A stretch of 64,000 bases of DNA from the NCBI GenBank assembly GCA_022457155.1, contig JAJGOT010000356.1, positions 186,001 through 250,000 of the forward strand, given 5' to 3'. A model generated the notes under the pieces. The model was not told the origin of the DNA and did no database searches. It was given only the letters and a program-made list of their open reading frames with translations. Below are positions 9,848 to 24,600 of the stretch, piece by piece. The stretch comes from Cladopsammia gracilis. Taxonomy: Eukaryota; Cnidaria; Anthozoa; Scleractinia; Dendrophylliidae. The translations under genes were made by a program, and so were the position numbers. Positions within the stretch are counted from its first letter, which is position 1. Each line of letters begins with the position of its first letter.

Positions 9848-9951
9848 CTACCAGAGAGGGGGAGTCCGCAGGTCGATACAAGTTTGCTTCGTACATGAAG
9901 TACATACGGCAACCACGTCGGCTGACTAACTAGTTTCCAGGTTCTCTCTTC

Positions 9952-10005
9952 AACATGGCGGCGATGGCGAGCGACCGCCGAGCGACCGTATATGGAAAGT
10001 TATAA
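9952..10005 (+). promoter_or_regulatory. ELAC2 promoter core: YY1-like site and short upstream ORF
   Basis: AACATGGCGGC at 9952-9962 matches a YY1-type element often found at the start of housekeeping transcripts. The ATG within it opens a 16-codon frame ending at 10005, out of frame with the ELAC2 start at 10022. No TATA box is seen. Roles are inferred. Confidence 0.4.
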
Positions 10006-10021
10006 AATCTAAGTAAGAATT

Positions 10022-13000
10022 ATGAGCCTGTTAGCGGCCTTATTTGGCAGAGTAAATTCTCAGGGTGCCGGGAAAAATGTTTTGTGTAAACTCAACAGAC
10101 TGGGGAGGTATCAGCTACGCTGGCACTGGTGTGGAAGACATGGAGGAAGGGGCAAACTCGTGTCCACAAGAACGTACCTGCAGATCCTTGGAACCAGCAC
10201 CGAATACAGCTCACCCAGCGTGCTTCTGTTTACTGACTCTTACAGGTAACTTACTGTTTAAAACCAAAGTCCATTTTATTTGTTCCTGTTCTTTTATGTA
10301 CTACCCTTTAATCTGCACTCTCCGCCACTAACAGGGTGGTCAGGTAAACAGGGTTTTCAAATAACAAAATAAGTGAGTTTTAGTTTGGTTTGAAAAAAGT
10401 GGTTATTATTAACTGAGGCACAGGGAACCCAAACGCTTTATTAGCTATAACATAATCATTTAATAAAAATATTGTTATTTACCTGTTTTCCTGTGTCTTT
10501 TTGAGTCTTTTTGGAAGCGATTTGAATCAGAGCGAAGACGGTTGCCAGTTGCACGTTTCAAATATTATCGCTTCGTAAATATGACGCGCGTATTACGTCT
10601 CAAGTTTCCATGATTATTAACTATTAACTCTCCTTGGGGGAGAGAAAGAAGACAAGAGAGCAAGGGATGAAATTTAAATGAGGGCAGTTTTAGTTTGAAT
10701 CGTAATTCTCTTGTTACTGAAGAAAATCAGCTAGAACTTCACACCTCGATTAATTAAAGGCTGAATAATCATGTGAGGCATGATTTGTTTGTTTGGACGC
10801 CCGTTTTCCTGCTTAGTTTTGGGTTATTTTTGGATGGGGCATTTCGTTAGATCTGTGACTACACTTGACTTGACCGGAAGTGATTTTATACTTGTGAGCA
10901 TGTCCCTCATCGCTGGCAGAGCAGTTTGAAGTAAACCATGGAGCCAAATTTAAGTACACCTTCTTTCTCCCTTCTGGGATTCTTGTTCCTGCTTCCTTGA
11001 TGTTGGGGAATATCTTTTTTAGTATTTGACATATTTCGAAATGCGCCAGCAGGCAATTTTCTTTATCTGGAGTTGATTTGTGGTAATGTTCGATGAAATC
11101 ATTAACTGATGTGGTTTGTCCACAAACACTGGCATAGTTTTCAAGTATCCTATAAGAGATAAAACCTTATGGGATTATGATTTGCGAATGCTTAATTTAA
11201 TTAAAAAAAAAAACAGTACGTGCGTGCGAAGATTTGATTGAAGCTCGGATACAAAAAAAATTAAATAAGCGACATCCGTTTCTGCTATCTACGAACCGTT
11301 TATAAGCCAAAATTCAAATTTTAAAAAATCCAATTTGTTACGGCAAAAGAAGAAATATTTATTCACTGATTTATTTTCTATAATCGTGGCTGGGACCAAA
11401 AGCTGAGTGATTCCTTGGCTAACATATGTTCTGGTTGTCCACATGAATTTGTGTTTTTATCTGGCAAACAACTGAGCAATACAAAATGGAAATATTATTT
11501 GACTCACCAGTAAATAACATTAAAATTGCCCGGCACTGGACCTTGATTTGAGCAGAAATCGCTTCTTGTGGAAATTGCAGTTAAAGGCTGCCGGCCGTCG
11601 GCCGTCGCGCATATCCATGCGTGAGACTGGTCACCTCAACTGTAGTCACAGATTGTACAAACGCTCTCAGTGAGTTTTCACCCCTTGTTCTCTTTTCTCT
11701 TCTCGTGGCCGTTAAATTGAAACCCAAGATTCTCCTCCGAGGAGAGTTAATACAGTTAACAATAATGGAAACTTGAGACGTAATAGCTTATAGGCGCGTC
11801 GTATTTACAAAGTGGCAGACAAGATGATATTTGAAACATGCAACTGGCAACCGTCTTCGCTCTGATTCAAATCGCTTCCAAAACAACTCAAAAAGACACA
11901 GGAAAACAGGTAAATAACAATATTTTTATTAAATGATTTTGTTATAGCTAATAAAGCGTTTGGGTTCCCTGTGACTGAGGTGATCAGTATTAACAGTGTA
12001 GTTGTAAGGCGGGGTTCCACTGTACTTAGGTAATTATGTAAATTATACTTTTCAGAGCAATGACAACAGTTTTGATTTTAAAATACCTGTTTCGACAATC
12101 CTTTGTCATCTTCAGTTTGAGATTTTAAGTAACAAAGTTGAATTTATAATAATTAATTGAAAATGCTAATGTGAGAAAACACCTTTAACAAAATAAATGA
12201 AAGAATGCGTGACAATGCGTGAGTATAAAGAAAGTTTTATGTGGAATATTACGCCTGTTTTATTTTTTCTCGCTCAGATTTGTCCATTTTTGGCATGTAC
12301 TGAACTATTAATTAGTTGCAAAACATTGTTCAGAATTTTTTCTGTTGTTTTTTTCCATCATTTTCGAGAAATACCGTATGCAAAATAAAAAAATCAAAGG
12401 CTCCTATTGTAACTCAATATTGCGGTAAGCTTATGTTTTCACACTGACACGGTTCAATATTTTTTTTTAAATTAAACGTGAGGATTTTTGACGAATGCAA
12501 AAAAAAAAGTAAATCACTTTCATAATGTCCAGTACGAAAAAAAAAAGAGGAGGATGCTGAGCGTGAATCGAACCCAGGGCTGGCCGAGTGCAAATCCCGA
12601 ACCCAACCCATGAGACCATCGAGGAACACACGCGCAATCAAGACTAAGTTATATTATTGAAGGTAGATACCCATCAAAACACGTATCTCGATTTGAAAAT
12701 CCTTTTAGATCAATTTTAATGATGCATTAAAGACTCCAAATGCGAAACATCTGGGCGACCCCGTAGCTGTCCAAACGATGTCTGTGATTGGCAAACAATA
12801 CAATTGATATATCACTTGAACAATGCCCCTATCCCTAATCCCTATCCCAGTGGGACAAATCTATTGTTTTCTTAACGAATCACAGACATGGTTTGGACAA
12901 GTGCTAGACTACCCAAACATCTTTCGGCCAGCTAGCAAGAACTCACTTCCAGCTGCCCAAAGCTGTATCTCAAGTGCCTGACCACGCAGAGTGGACCCAT

Positions 13001-16000
13001 CTGCCACTGTCGCAAAGCAAGTCGGGAAATCCTATGGCAAAACCAAAATGGAGTTTCCGCCCGAAAATTACTACCAGTATACAAATAGGAAGGTTTGAAA
13101 TGTTATTGCGATTTATTTGAAATCAAACATACATAATTGTTGTTATTCTTGCAAAATATATATGCCATATACCATATTTTAAGATGCTTATGTGAGATTT
13201 TCAATGCAAAATCTTAAACGTGCAAAATTTTACTTCTACTGATTTCGAAGTTTCTTGTTTATCATTGTTATGGTAATATTGATTTTACCAGAATATATAT
13301 TAAGCCAAACTTCAATTCAAAACCAGTTAATAGTGAAAATTTCACGTTGATGTGACTTGGAAAAGACCACTTAAAAGCCAACTGAAAAATGTAGCTATGG
13401 TCTCCAGAAAACTGTATCGAAACACCTTAACATAAAACTAACCATAACCCTAACACAAAGCTAACCATTGCAGATAACCTACAATCAGCGCCAAAAGTGT
13501 TGAGACATTTCGTTATTTTGGGAGTAGTTTCCTATTGCTTTTATTGTTGTTGTCACAAATTTACCCCCCCCCTCCCCCCAATCAATGTTGATACGCAGAG
13601 CTCAGGCCTTGTTGAAAGCTACAACATTGAACGGGGGAGGGGGGGGGGGGGAGCTTTGTAGCACCTAGTAATATGAATAATAATGATGAATACCAAATTC
13701 ATTATTTGATAATGCGATATACTGAGACTGTCTCAACTACTTTTGTCGCCGATTGTCCGGCCATAAGATCTAGGTTTTTGAAACGTTAACAAGAAGCAAT
13801 ATTTGTCAATTATACCTGAAATATTTCTTTGATAGAGAAGTTAAAATGATATTCGATTCAATTTAATTACAACTAGTTTCATACTATTAAATGATTGTTT
13901 TAATTCATCCTCTCTGGAGACGCTTACATCAATTAACCGCTTTCTGGACATACTACGGGCGCAAATTGCGCAGTTCACATAGACTTTGATCGCGCAAATT
14001 TATTCTGTTACACTTTTTCAAAATTAACGAACATTCACAATGGATTTTATAAGAGGGTAAGAACCCAATAATTTTTTGTGAAGAATGGCACCATAGATGA
14101 CAGGGAAACTGAGATGATGTCCGTTCGGAGGAACGTAATAACATTCCACTCACAGATTCCACACGGAAAGCAAAAGCAAATCCCTCCATGTGCAAAATGC
14201 TTTGCATGTCTTATTCTCGGTGACGAAAATGGGCAAAATTAAAAGATATACTCACTGTTACGAACGAGTAACCACGAGTAACCATTAAATAAATAAACAT
14301 TATATACATATTCTTTACCAAATTAGTGGTTACTCGTGGTTACTCATGGTTACTCATTAGGTTTTGCGAAATGGAAGTTGTTATCAGTATTTAATCTTTA
14401 ATATTTATTGTTGTCATCACAAATTTACCCCCCCCCCTCCCCCCAATCAATGTTGATACGCAGAGCTCAGGCCTTGTTGAAAGCTACAACATTGAACGGG
14501 GGAGGGGGGGAGCTTTGTAGCACCTAGTTTTGTAGCATTATTCGATAATGCGATATGCTGAGACTGTCTCAACTACTTTTGTTGCCGATTGTAGGTTTTA
14601 TGAAACTATAGAAACAGGTAAACTAGGAAAAAATAACCTACTTAAAAAATTTTTCACTAGAACTTCCAAATTAGAAAAAAATTACCTAGTGAAAAAAAAA
14701 TAAACCTATTGAAAAAATTAAATTACCTGAAAAAAAAAATTACCTGCAATATAAATATCTGATGTCTTTGAATTTTAATGTATAACACTACTTTATTTTT
14801 TAGGTATTTATTTAACTGTGGAGAAAACACTGTAAGAATTCTTCATGAACTAAATCGACTGAAAATGAACATCACCCGGGTCTTCTTGACTGGGATGACT
14901 TGGCAAAACCACATAGCTGGTCTTCCTACATTAATCAAATGCCATGAATCATTGAAAGGGAAAGGTTTAACTGTGTATGGACCGGATGGACTTACCAAGT
15001 TCCTACAAGATGTCACAACTTTCTCTAGTACTGGCTTGCAAAGGCTGCAATCTCTAAAACTCTTCAATAGTATAGAGTTTATCACTGATTCATCACAGGA
15101 ACAGCTTAAGCCATACATTGATGACAATGTTATCATCTCACCTGTGGTGTTTGAAAGGGAGGATAAAGATACGTGCCATTCTGAGAGGCGATCTATTTGC
15201 TATATTTGTGAATTTGCAGACCTGCCTGGCCATTTTATTCGTGAAAAAGCTGAGAAACTGGGTGTGACACCGGAATGGTTTAATGAATTAGCTATTGGAA
15301 ACCCAGTGGTGACAGATCAGGGACGAAAGGTATGGTCATCTGCAGGACTAACTTTAACTTTAACATTAACTTTAATGACTTTATTTTAAGAGGGTAGCAC
15401 GTAACAGTTAAAGTACAACTGATGACCCTGTGGCCCTCTATAAAGTAATCTAGTCAACACATAAAAAAAAACTACTAAAAAAAACTAAAATCTAAGCAAG
15501 TCTTGAGTTTAACTTGCCGGGACAAGTTTTTATAAACTTAATTTGTTCCTTAAGCTTAGTTCACAGGTGGCTTGTCTATCCTCTTGCCCATTGGGCAAGT
15601 GAGTGGAGAAAGTTACTTGCCCCACACAAAAATCTACTTGTCCTGGACGACTGAACTGACTGTGCTCACCACTCTACCAATCCTGCTCTGACTATTTTCC
15701 TGGGCCGAGTTGTTCAAAGCCTGATTAGCACCAATCCTGGATTAACTGTCAACAGAACATATGAGTTGTCATGGTAATTAACCCTGGATTAGCGCTAAAC
15801 GTCCTTCGAACAACTCGGCCCTGGAGTTTTCACCTTCTCTGACCTCAGTTGCCCTTTCCCCTCCAAGGACCAGTATAAAAAAGCTTTTTAAAATTGCTGC
15901 TTTTAAACATGTGATTCATCATTTTGTTTTTAACATTGTATCATTCAGGTTGAACCCTTTGAGGTTCTGTCTCCCACAATTCCAGGACAAGTTTTCATGA

Positions 16001-18649
16001 TTGTGGACTGTCCATCAACTGAAATAAGAGATGAGCTGGTGCAGAGCCCGGAGTTTTCCCAGTTTCAGTGCAATGCAGCTTCAAAGACACCGCATGTTAT
16101 TGTTCACATAACTCCTCTTGAAATCTTTCATTCTGAATCTTACAAATTATGGAAGGATCAGTTTGGCAAGAAGACTGTTCATATTCTAGTGAACAAAGAT
16201 GTTGTGAAACAAGAGACTCCATTCTTAAGAAGTGTTGCATTTCAGACTGCACTCTCTGTTGTGGATAATGACATTTTTCCTCCCATAATTGAAAATCCAA
16301 CACAGAGGGTCCAACATCTCAATTTGCCAGAAAATTACATCCTGGCAGAGAATTTATTGACTTACCAATTTCGTCCATTAAAAATTGAGGGACTAACAAG
16401 AAGAAACCTTCGCATGGGGTACGAGGTTAGTGACATGTTGAAAAGGTTACGGAAGGCTTCAGAAAAATTGGATGATGGGACTTTTAAAACTGTTGGAACT
16501 TCAAGTGTTACCTCAGGAGAGGAAAACTTACAAGCAATGTCTGACTGCAAAGTTACATTTCTTGGAACAGGGTATGCCATACCATCATACTGCCGAGGTC
16601 AAAGTGCAATACTTGTTCATACAGGGTAAGAGAGTTAGACTGTAGCCTTCTCCATGGGCAACTCCAAGCTCAAGGCTTGAAAGGGGACTGAAGAGAGGAT
16701 AAGGAAAGCAAGGAGCACTGGGAATGAGAGACTCTTCTATTTTAGAACTGTTCTCATGCTCTCCACAGACTCCTATCATTTCCCAAATCTCTTCCAGAAG
16801 CCCAAATTTCTCCCAGTCTCACTTCTTTGAGTTGCCTGCAGAGGGGTGTAGGAAGTATTTTTTAATATTAATCAACAACAGAAGGATGAGGTTGGATGCC
16901 TGGCATGGGACATCAAGGGGCCAATTTCATAAACCTCAATGTTGGATATATCTGCTAGCATCTGAAGTTAAAATGAAGAGTTTGATTGGCTGAATGGCCA
17001 ACATTAGAAGTTACATCCAACATTAAGTTTAAGGCAACTGGACCCAGCTCTAAGATGGAGAACCACTCCCATGGCTTGTAAACCCTGACAACCCAAAACC
17101 AACATTTCCAAATTCCAATTCGATCCGGAATTTGAGGGCCACAGGTTTGTCAGTCTCGAGAGAGACTTTAAAGTGTTACCCTTGTTAAACAAAGTCGATT
17201 TATTTATTTATTTATTTATTTTAACCCAGCTATGAGCCCCAAGCCAAGAGCCCCCAGTCATGAGCCCTCCCATGGCATAACCATAGAGGTTTAATGTCTG
17301 TTTTTGATACTTTTAGATGGAGAACCACCCCCATGGCTGGTGAAACCTGGTAACCTAGCCATTACCATGGGACACCAGGGGGCCAGCTTGTAGATGGAGA
17401 ACTGTCCCCATGCTGGCAAACCCTGGCAACCCAGCCATGAGCCCCCAGAGGCAAAAGTCACCCATCAATTTACTGCCTGAAAAGTGGGAGAAAAAAAGGG
17501 AGGGGAGGGGAGGGAAAGCAAAGAGGCACAAAATGCACAATAAAAAAATCAACAATGCCTGCCTGAACACAAATGTCATGCTTGACTGCAAGAGCACAGG
17601 GATTTGTGTCACAATGTCTCTGCCATCAAGAAACGTTTCTTCACATTGTCTGTCTTTGTCCAGGTGTAAGTGTATTAGTGGGTACCAACAAACATGATGC
17701 TGGGGTTGTAACCTTACAATTGATTACCACCCCATCCAGAGGAGAGTAGTAATACTGTCAGTTGCTTCATGCTGTGGAACCCTTCAGCTCTGAAAGTCGT
17801 GGGTCATTTGCCTAGTGAAGACTATGTTTTTACTTTTCTTCATTGTTATTCAGCATACAAGAAACATTTACATTTATTCTGATAAACAACCTGTTACTCT
17901 TTTTGCTACACTACAGAGGAGACAGATCAATTCTCTTAGACTGTGGAGAGGGGACATTCTCTCAACTTCGTTGTTTATACAAGGAACGCACAGCAGATGT
18001 TGTGGCTTCTCTCAAATGCGTGTTTATATCACATAGACATCCTGACCATCACATGGTAAGCTGACCTCCTTTATTCCAGTGGCAGCGCAATTTACTTTCC
18101 CACAGGAAAGTCCTGTTCAATAGCTTTCATTTGAATGGTCCCACTTTAGTATATAAAAATAGTCCACAGACTCACAAGTTAGAACCACCTTTTACAGCAT
18201 AATAAATTACTGCAGGAAGGTATAGCTCAATAGCTTTCATTTGATTGGTCACACTTTAGGATATAGTCCACAGACTCAACATTTAAAATTTCTTCGTATG
18301 TAACATGTCTGATGATAAACTATACCAGATGAAAGTACTGCTCAGTAACTTTTATTTAAACGTAGATCCACATTGTACAGTGCAATAAACAGCATGACTA
18401 GTAAAAAGGTGGTGAAATTTGTGGAAAGATTTCACTTAATTGTTTAAATTTCATTTCTTGATGACAGGGGTTGATGAGACTGCTTCTAGAATATGAAAAA
18501 CTAGCTGATGAAAGACAGGTGAACACAATTATTACTAAGTGATAGCGATTAAAAGCATGTTTTAAAATAATATTTACATGTATATTGTCCCTTGTTATTG
18601 ATTGACCTGGGTTTCTTTTGATGAAGTCAGTGTAATATGAACTGTGTAA

Positions 18650-18680
<31 letters not shown>

Positions 18681-21600
18681 AGAGAAAGAGATATCACAGT
18701 TAATATACAGCAACTAAAGGAGTTCCAATTTTGAACCTGAAAAAAATGGCCTCTGCAGGATTCTTGTAATATGCTGGCAGATCATTGCAGTATCTGCTAC
18801 TGGGTGCTTATTGTTGGTAAGTGTGGCCAGTGTATTAAAGTGAATTGATTCTCCTGATTGCTAGGTGGGATATGGGCTCTGAATTTGCTCCTTTGCTCCC
18901 AGTCAAAACCCCATGCCAACCCCCCCCCCCCCCCCCTTTGCTTTAGCAAAAGACTAGTCCTTCTCTCTAATGACATTAAAATTATTTGCCATGTAATTCC
19001 TTTCAAATTTATAAATTTTACATTCAGTAACTACATGTGTTAATCTCTAACCTATACAGCTCAATTTTATCACAATTGTGGGTCCATGGAGATTGCATCA
19101 ATGGCTGAAGGAGCACTTTAAGTTAATTGGGCGAAATCTGCCAATCAGGTGACTGCAGTTTTTCCTGACCAAATTTAATTTAACTCTTACTTTTGATGTG
19201 TTGATGAGACTAAAAATTAAATACTAGGCCTTTTATGATGTAAAGGAATTTTTCCATACAGTCAAACTTCCATGTGTGACCACCTCTTGTAAGCAACCAC
19301 CTCTCCTAGGCGACCACTTTTCCAAATTACCAATTGTTTTCCAGTCAAATCATTATAGTTGAAACCCCTCATAAGTGACAACCTCTCCTAAGCGACCACA
19401 TTTCCAAAATAACCAATTGTTTTCCAGTCAAATCATTATAGTCTAAACCTCTTGTAAGCGACCACCTCTCTGAAGTGACCACTTTTCCAAAATACCACTT
19501 TTTCCAGTCAAATGATTATAGTCTAAACCTCTCATAATCGACCACCTATCGCAAGCAACTGCGACCACTGTCAACACTGGTGATTTGAATTTTTCTTTTG
19601 TTTTTCACCTCTGGTAAGACTGGTAAGTGACCACTCGCCCATATTTCTATGTCAGTGCAGATGCAAATTGAATTATGCATACTACAAGCCCAATAAAACG
19701 AACATTTTGTCCTTTGCACAGGGTTCTCCCTAAATTTTAGCTCAGCAGGTAAGGGATTTTTGCTAAGCGGTAAAGGGAAAACTGTGTGTCTTAAAAATTT
19801 TCCAGGGGCAAGCGGTTTTGGGCAGTAATAAGTGCTGCTTCAAGCGGTAAATTTTACCGGTTACCGCCTGATAAGGAGAACCCTGTTTGCATCAAAACTT
19901 CAATATGATACAAAATATTTTGCACTGACAGGTGCTGTGTACATTGAAAGTATTGCAGGTTCAATGTTTAAGAGACAGGTTCATATGATTCAAAGTAAAG
20001 ACCCCCAAGCGATGAACTCCCTTAAAAATGGGGTTCACTGAGTCATTTTTGAGTAATTAACACTTAAAGCTAAAATTAAGGGTGTTTTTAGCAATCATTG
20101 GGCGTTCGTTTGATATCATGATTGTATCATCAACTGATAAAGAGTAGTTATAATGACCCATCAAATTATAAGTCTTGAAAAGTGCTGGAAACTGTTGGGA
20201 GCCACCTTAAGTGACCACCTCAAAATTTTGGGCGGTTGCAATGCAAGGCCAACTTCTACTAACTTTTCTTTTGTATTATACTTTTACCCTAATAATACAA
20301 AGTGAGTGGTTATTTTCATTACTGCCTTGTTCTTTTGGAAACAGATTTCTGCCGTTTGGGGAAGTGAAAACCAATAAAGTAAACAACCAAATTCAGGAAG
20401 TCCTTGATGCACTGCAACTAAGCAAAGTAAGTCTCAATAACATAATGAAAGCTGTTTTGTTTGAATGTAGTTTTGGGAACATTATTTTGAAAATATTTTT
20501 TTCATCCCTTGCCTTTGGTTCCATTCACATAGACTCTTAAATTTTCACAAATGGGCGCCAGTTTCTTTTATTACATCAGGATTTAAGAGAAATATATGAG
20601 AAAAAAATATAAGCTACGAACACAGGGAGCCCATACAATCTGTTTGTGTAACATAATGACCGTTTGTAATTTTATAGGAAATGTATGGGATTTACCTAAA
20701 TTTCATATTATAGCGACGTATCGCCAAATGTATGTACTGATCAACGCTAAATAAACGTTAAATTACCTTATTTGTTGTGTGTTGTCGTCCTTTTGCCGTA
20801 AAAGTGATATTTTGAGCGATTTTGAAGGATTCTGAGTTCGCCGTTGACTGTACGTCTAAGAGATAGACAAGAATATCGACCGCTTGGAAAGTGTGGGATT
20901 TTGATTTTCTTCGACGGCTAGCTCCGGCCGTTTGGACGGATTTTCGATCGAGAGGTACGAGAAGAAGCGTGAATCTTTGGGCGTTTCTATTGCGTGGTTT
21001 GAAAGCCGAGCGATGCGATTTTATGTGAAAAAATGGCCTCGGCGCTGGAGCCGTTCAAAAATCTCTTTCCACCCTTGTCTTTCTCTTAGACGTACAGTCA
21101 ACGGCGAACTCAGAATCCTTCAAAATCGCTCAAAATATCACTTTTACGGCAAAAGGACGACAACACACAACAAATAAGGTTATTTAACGTTTATTTAGCG
21201 TTGATCAGTACATACATTTGGCGATACGTCGCTATAATATGAAATTTAGGTAAATCCCATACATTTCCTATAAAATTACAAACGGTCATTATGTTACACA
21301 AACAGATTGTATGGGCTCCCTGTGCTACGAAAAATCTCGAATTGATCGCTTTTACCAGGGCCAGAATGCACTGCGCCATGAACAATAGCCTCGCTTTTAA
21401 GACAAGCTTTTCATGGTGCTTCAAGCTGTTGGCTGCAAGATTTGTAATATTTTGGACATTTTGGTCCAACATGTCCCAGTCGAGATCGGAACTCAAGTGT
21501 CGTAGACTACCGCGAGTTGAGCGAGGACTGTGAGGCATGGCGATAGGACCGTTGGATAGCAAAGATTTTCGAAGATTGTACGGAATAAAAGACAAATTTA

Positions 21601-24600
21601 TTTTGAAATCACTCCGACAGCGGTCGATGAGACTAACTAAGCTGAGAGCGTGGGGACGCGAACACGATACGGCTAGCTAGTAACGCAACATACTCACTGT
21701 CAATAATTAAACTAAATTTTCACACCTTAGCTCAATAATATTGTACAGACATTGCAAGAACTTGATGCGTGAATGAGAAAACAAAATTAGTCTTAATATC
21801 GGGTGGAGTTTTCGTCGATTCATCCCGTTTGCATTTTAATACCAGTGAGACGATAAAACAGCATTATTACAACAAATTTACCGCAGCAATTACTATCTTT
21901 TGGATACACTAGTTTCTTATTAATTAATTTTATTGTTACTTTGGGGGGATTGGTTACTTCAAAAACTTAACAACATTTTGGTTTGATGCCGGCTTCATTC
22001 CTTTTATATTGTTTGTCATTTTATTCAGCTTCAAGTTGTTTCGGTGTTGCACACCCGGGACAGCCATGGAATCATCTTGAATCATTCATCAGGATGGAAA
22101 CTTGTGTACTCTGGTGATTGTGTGCCCTCGTATAATCTCGTCAAAGAAGGTGATCAAAATCGAATTTCTTCAAATATCAATTGCATTTTCAAACTAGCCT
22201 GTTCCAGGCGTTCAGATAGTTGGAGTGGCGCGAAGGAAAATTGCGATGCTGCCCCCTCATTTGGCCCCACGATCTTAACGTCTGGAACAAGCTATTTTCA
22301 AACTGACTTGTGATGAGATTTAAAAAGATCATCATCAACAGAGATATCGTTATCATGATGTACGACTACTAAATTATTGTACACTACCATTAAAATATCA
22401 TTTAGATGGAAAACATCGTGAGCAAAGTAAACAGCTTTGTTTGGAAAAAAATTTGGTGATGTCTAGGTTCAAACTTTGTAGCAGCTATCAGAAGAGTTTT
22501 GGTTTCTTACGCAGACTGTCTTTGGGTTTGTTACGCAGAGGAGTGCATAGTTATATAAACTGCGCGGTATAAATGGCGATAAATGATTAATGATCCCAAA
22601 GGAAACTGATCGCCTTGCTTCTTTGTCAAACCGCCCCTTGCCACGAGTTATGTCGCCCCAAAACTGCCATGGAAGAAGTTACCGTACCTCCCATAAAAAG
22701 ACAAATTGTAGCTTCAAATCTTCCTTAATATGAGATGTCATTTGTCAATCTTGTTTTCTGGGGGTTTTAATTTAAAGGAGTGCTTAACGATCCCAAAGGA
22801 AACTAGTCACCTCACTTTATTGGCAAGTCTCCCCATGTCACGAGTTATGTCGACCAAAACGGAAGCCTCGGTTGCATCGCCAAGTATCAAGCTACCTTGC
22901 TCCCTATAAAAACGTCAAAACGTAGCGTCAAATCGACATAAATATGACATGTCATTAATCAATCTTACCTCTGCACAAGATTCGAACTCAAACTAATGTC
23001 TGCTTAGAGGCCCAGGGTAATCTGTATAGCCCAGGGTAATCTGTATAGCCCAGGGTAATCTGTACAGCCCAGGTTAATCCGTATAGCCCAGGGTAATCTG
23101 TATAGCCCAGGGTAATCTGTATGGCCCAGGGTAATCCGTATATAAAAAAACCTCTCGATTGCAAATCGTTTTCTGAATAGAAGCCGGGGAAGGAAAGTGT
23201 TACGACAGTTGTATTGCTTTGTAACTCAGTTTTATTTTATTCATTCTGCTGTTTGGTTTTAAATTTCAGGTAAAAATGCGACGCTGTTGATCCATGAAGC
23301 AACTTACTTTGAGATTCCTAAAGATGAACCAATCAGGGGCAGACACTGGTGAGTGGATCAGTTCTATGACCATCTGTCAGGAACTCCCAAAAAATTGCTT
23401 CGTCAAATAGCTCTTCGGGATGCTCATACCGCCCTCAGGTTTTCGGACTACAATTATTGGTTCTCGTTAAGTCCAGGGGCAATTAGCTCCCTTAAAAAAT
23501 CTTGAAAATCATACTTGAACTAAGTTTTCGGATAAAAGGATTTTGTTCCTAACAGTTTCAGTCTGTTGAACTTTTAGGTAAAGCATCCGAACAGATCGAA
23601 AATTAGTAGCCGTTATAAATATACTTTTAAACGATATTAAGCCTCTGGTGAACTCGTTTGGTGTCTCTGATTGGTGCCTGATAAAATTAACAGCTCGATC
23701 CAAGTTCTTTCCAGCAATTCTTTGTTGTCTTTTCCTCCTTAGCACTCTCACAGAGGCGATCAAAGTGAGTCGTGACATGCATGCCAGCTACACCATCCTT
23801 ACACACTTTTCAAAGCACTGGAAGAATTACTGGCCTCAGGAATGCGGGAATCTCAGGCTAGGACCCGGAATTAGTACGGCTTTTGACTTCATGACGGTAC
23901 GAATCACAATTGAAAAATGACTTCATCCTTCTATAAACCTCTTTATTATAGTGAAGATCCTGTGCGCTCTTCGATAAGCTAAAAAGTGTCCGCGTGACAA
24001 AAAAAAAATCGTTTTTCATGCACAAATGTTAAATGAAATCATGACGCAACTTTGACATGTCGGGAGAACAGGCTCCTCTGCTGGGGAAGATCTCTTTATT
24101 TTTCACCAATCAAACAAAATATCATAACTTAGCTTACATTGTACCTGGCGTTTTCCGCGCTTGGCACCAGTTGTATGTTTTTCCCCTCGCTTGGAACCGT
24201 CTACATGTTTCCCCGGGCTGGTAACTGGTTGCCTGTTTACCCGCGCTTGGACCTGTTTACATGTTTGCCCGCGCTTAACACCGGTTACATGTTTTCCCGC
24301 GCTTAACACCGGTTACATGTTTTCCCGCGCTTAACACCGGTTACATGTTTTCCCGCGCTTAACACCGGTTACATGTTTTCCCGCGCTTAACACCGGTTAC
24401 ATGTTTTCCCGCCCTTGGAACTGGTTACATGTTTTTCCGCACTTGGCACCAGTTACATGTTTTCGCGCGCTTGGCACCAGTTACATGTCTTCCCAAGGTT
24501 TGCATCGGTACAAGTTTCTCCTTCGATTGTTGATTGGTGGGTGATTGGTTGTGTGAAAGGGGGGGGGGGGGGGGAGTGTCAAAAATTTTTCTTTGATTCC

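Noticed and set aside
24150..24510. CRISPR-like regular repeats
   Set aside because: Units are head to tail without unique spacers, in a eukaryotic intron: a minisatellite.
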